Assembly: GCF_004362715.1 (NCBI RefSeq)
Contig: NZ_SNYC01000003.1
Coordinates: forward strand, 1-64,000
Origin: Pedobacter metabolipauper
Lineage (GTDB): Bacteria > Bacteroidota > Bacteroidia > Sphingobacteriales > Sphingobacteriaceae
DNA: 64,000 nt
Direction of reading: 5' to 3'
The notes under the pieces were generated by a model, which ran no database searches, had not been told where the DNA came from, and saw only the letters and a program-made list of their open reading frames with translations. A program made the translations under genes and the position numbers. Shown piece after piece: positions 63,274-64,000 of this stretch; position 1 is the stretch's first letter; each line of letters starts with the position of its first letter.

Positions 63274-64000
63274 TTAATAATGTTGTACAATTTCAGCTTC
63301 AATGACTAGGTTACCCATGTTTTTAACCTGGGTAAAGATCAGGAATTTTAAATTATCAGCTTTGATCTTATACTTCTTAACCAGCGTCTCCGCTTTATCC
63401 GGATAACTCCTCACAATGACATTACCGATCAGATTTTTCTCTTTTTTTAAGTCACCCGTAGATATAATCCGGTTGATCTTAAAGATCCTGCCTGGAAATT
63501 CAGCTATGGTTACCGGCGAGGTATAGAGCTGGGTATTGTGATCCAGCTTTTCTAAATTATACCGGCTGGCAATCCGGTTAAAAGCACCGCTTTTTAATAG
63601 CGCGGTATCAGGTTCGTATAAATAACCAACAGGCATGCCTTGAATAAAGTGTACCTCTTCTTCCACTTCATCTTTAAAGAAGCTGAACTGCTTAACGGAT
63701 TGGTTTAGCGTTACCGCGACTATTTTTAAATGTGCTGCCGGTTCTTTTTCAATTATCCAGATCAGTTCTTTACATTCATTCTTTACACTAACGATATGTA
63801 TTTCAGAAACGTTTTTCAACTCTTTTAAACCGGCAGTAAGGTCCAAAAGGGGAGCTGTTTTTATCAGGATCCGGTCTGCCTTATCCAGCATCAGATCCAA
63901 ATGTTCAACCACATTTGGACTACAGTCTTTTAGCATGAATACTTTTCCGGTGTCACTTCTTCTGGCGGGATCAATGTAAATGGTATCAAAATACTCATTG
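63274..64000 (-). CDS. Class I SAM methyltransferase with THUMP-like C-terminal domain, 5' truncated
   Basis: The gene runs off the right edge: the frame is open from 63999 and reads NEYFDTIYIDPARRSDTGK before the first internal ATG at 63936. The DPAR motif is the methyltransferase motif IV. The visible 241 residues continue with a Rossmann tail (VEHLDLMLDKADRILIKTAPL) and a beta-rich C-terminal THUMP-like domain (NRIISTGDLKKEKNLIGNVIV, NLVIEAEIVQHY). A family common in Bacteroidota; substrate not known, possibly RNA. The 204-bp gap to DUF2723 shows no other gene. Confidence 0.8.
   Translation of the reverse strand, partial: NEYFDTIYIDPARRSDTGKVFMLKDCSPNVVEHLDLMLDKADRILIKTAPLLDLTAGLKELKNVSEIHIVSVKNECKELIWIIEKEPAAHLKIVAVTLNQSVKQFSFFKDEVEEEVHFIQGMPVGYLYEPDTALLKSGAFNRIASRYNLEKLDHNTQLYTSPVTIAEFPGRIFKINRIISTGDLKKEKNLIGNVIVRSYPDKAETLVKKYKIKADNLKFLIFTQVKNMGNLVIEAEIVQHY

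Overview
The window comes from a Bacteroidota chromosome, most likely Sphingobacteriaceae (Pedobacter-like; genus is inference). The signs are a type IX secretion C-terminal domain (gliding-motility CHU_C type) followed by a PorP/SprF gene, TAnnTTTG-type -7 promoter boxes, little Shine-Dalgarno signal, a DUF2723 membrane protein and a KduI/KduD/UxuA/UxaC uronate cluster. It looks like core and metabolic chromosome; I saw no insertion sequence, prophage or CRISPR array. Both ends cut genes: a giant adhesin on the left and a SAM-methyltransferase on the right.

Layout. 0-5.7 kb: adhesin of near-identical 300-bp cadherin-like repeats plus PorP/SprF. 5.7-16.1 kb: an alpha/beta hydrolase, a pentameric ligand-gated channel homologue, a GIN-domain protein, a double-glycine-leader peptide divergent from a LytS-type kinase/LytTR regulator pair, an S15-type hydrolase and a large exported protein with three repeated modules. 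16.1-22.1 kb: a compact locus that appears tied to sulfur amino acids. 22.2-30 kb: small protein, AraC and TetR regulators and a TolC/HlyD/RND efflux operon with shared palindromic operators. 30-39.8 kb: subtilase, PRC-barrel protein, PAP2 phosphatase, choice-of-anchor I lipoprotein, soluble TPR hybrid kinase, MG2/TonB-plug protein. 39.9-49.2 kb: hexuronate catabolism (uxuA, uxaC, kduI, DUF4861, kduD, AraC regulator) with an interleaved lutABC lactate operon. 49.2-64 kb: decayed outer-membrane receptor, a possible small RNA, ubiX, mtaB, lgt, an inositol monophosphatase, nfu, purB, an ECF sigma factor with a predicted anti-sigma/trypsin fusion, DUF72, a 1-Cys peroxiredoxin, DUF2723 and a methyltransferase.

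The most unusual region is 18.2-22.0 kb. Three copies of one palindrome (CTACTA-N3-TAGTAG type) sit at promoters for (i) a fatty-acid-hydroxylase-type enzyme with a structured leader, (ii) a short leader peptide with two cysteines plus a PhyH dioxygenase, and (iii) a divergent pair: a SAM-I riboswitch/cysteine desulfurase on one side and, on the other, a tRNA that is about 77% identical to the nearby tRNA-Cys(GCA) but has a CAU anticodon and no 1:72 pair. A weaker copy precedes the peroxiredoxin. I infer one sulfur- or thiol-responsive regulon in which a Cys-derived, Met-anticodon tRNA is embedded.

A second candidate system is the GG-leader peptide next to the LytS/LytTR pair, which formally resembles ComC/ComD/ComE pheromone circuits. 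All functional statements rest on reading motifs by eye; no searches were run.
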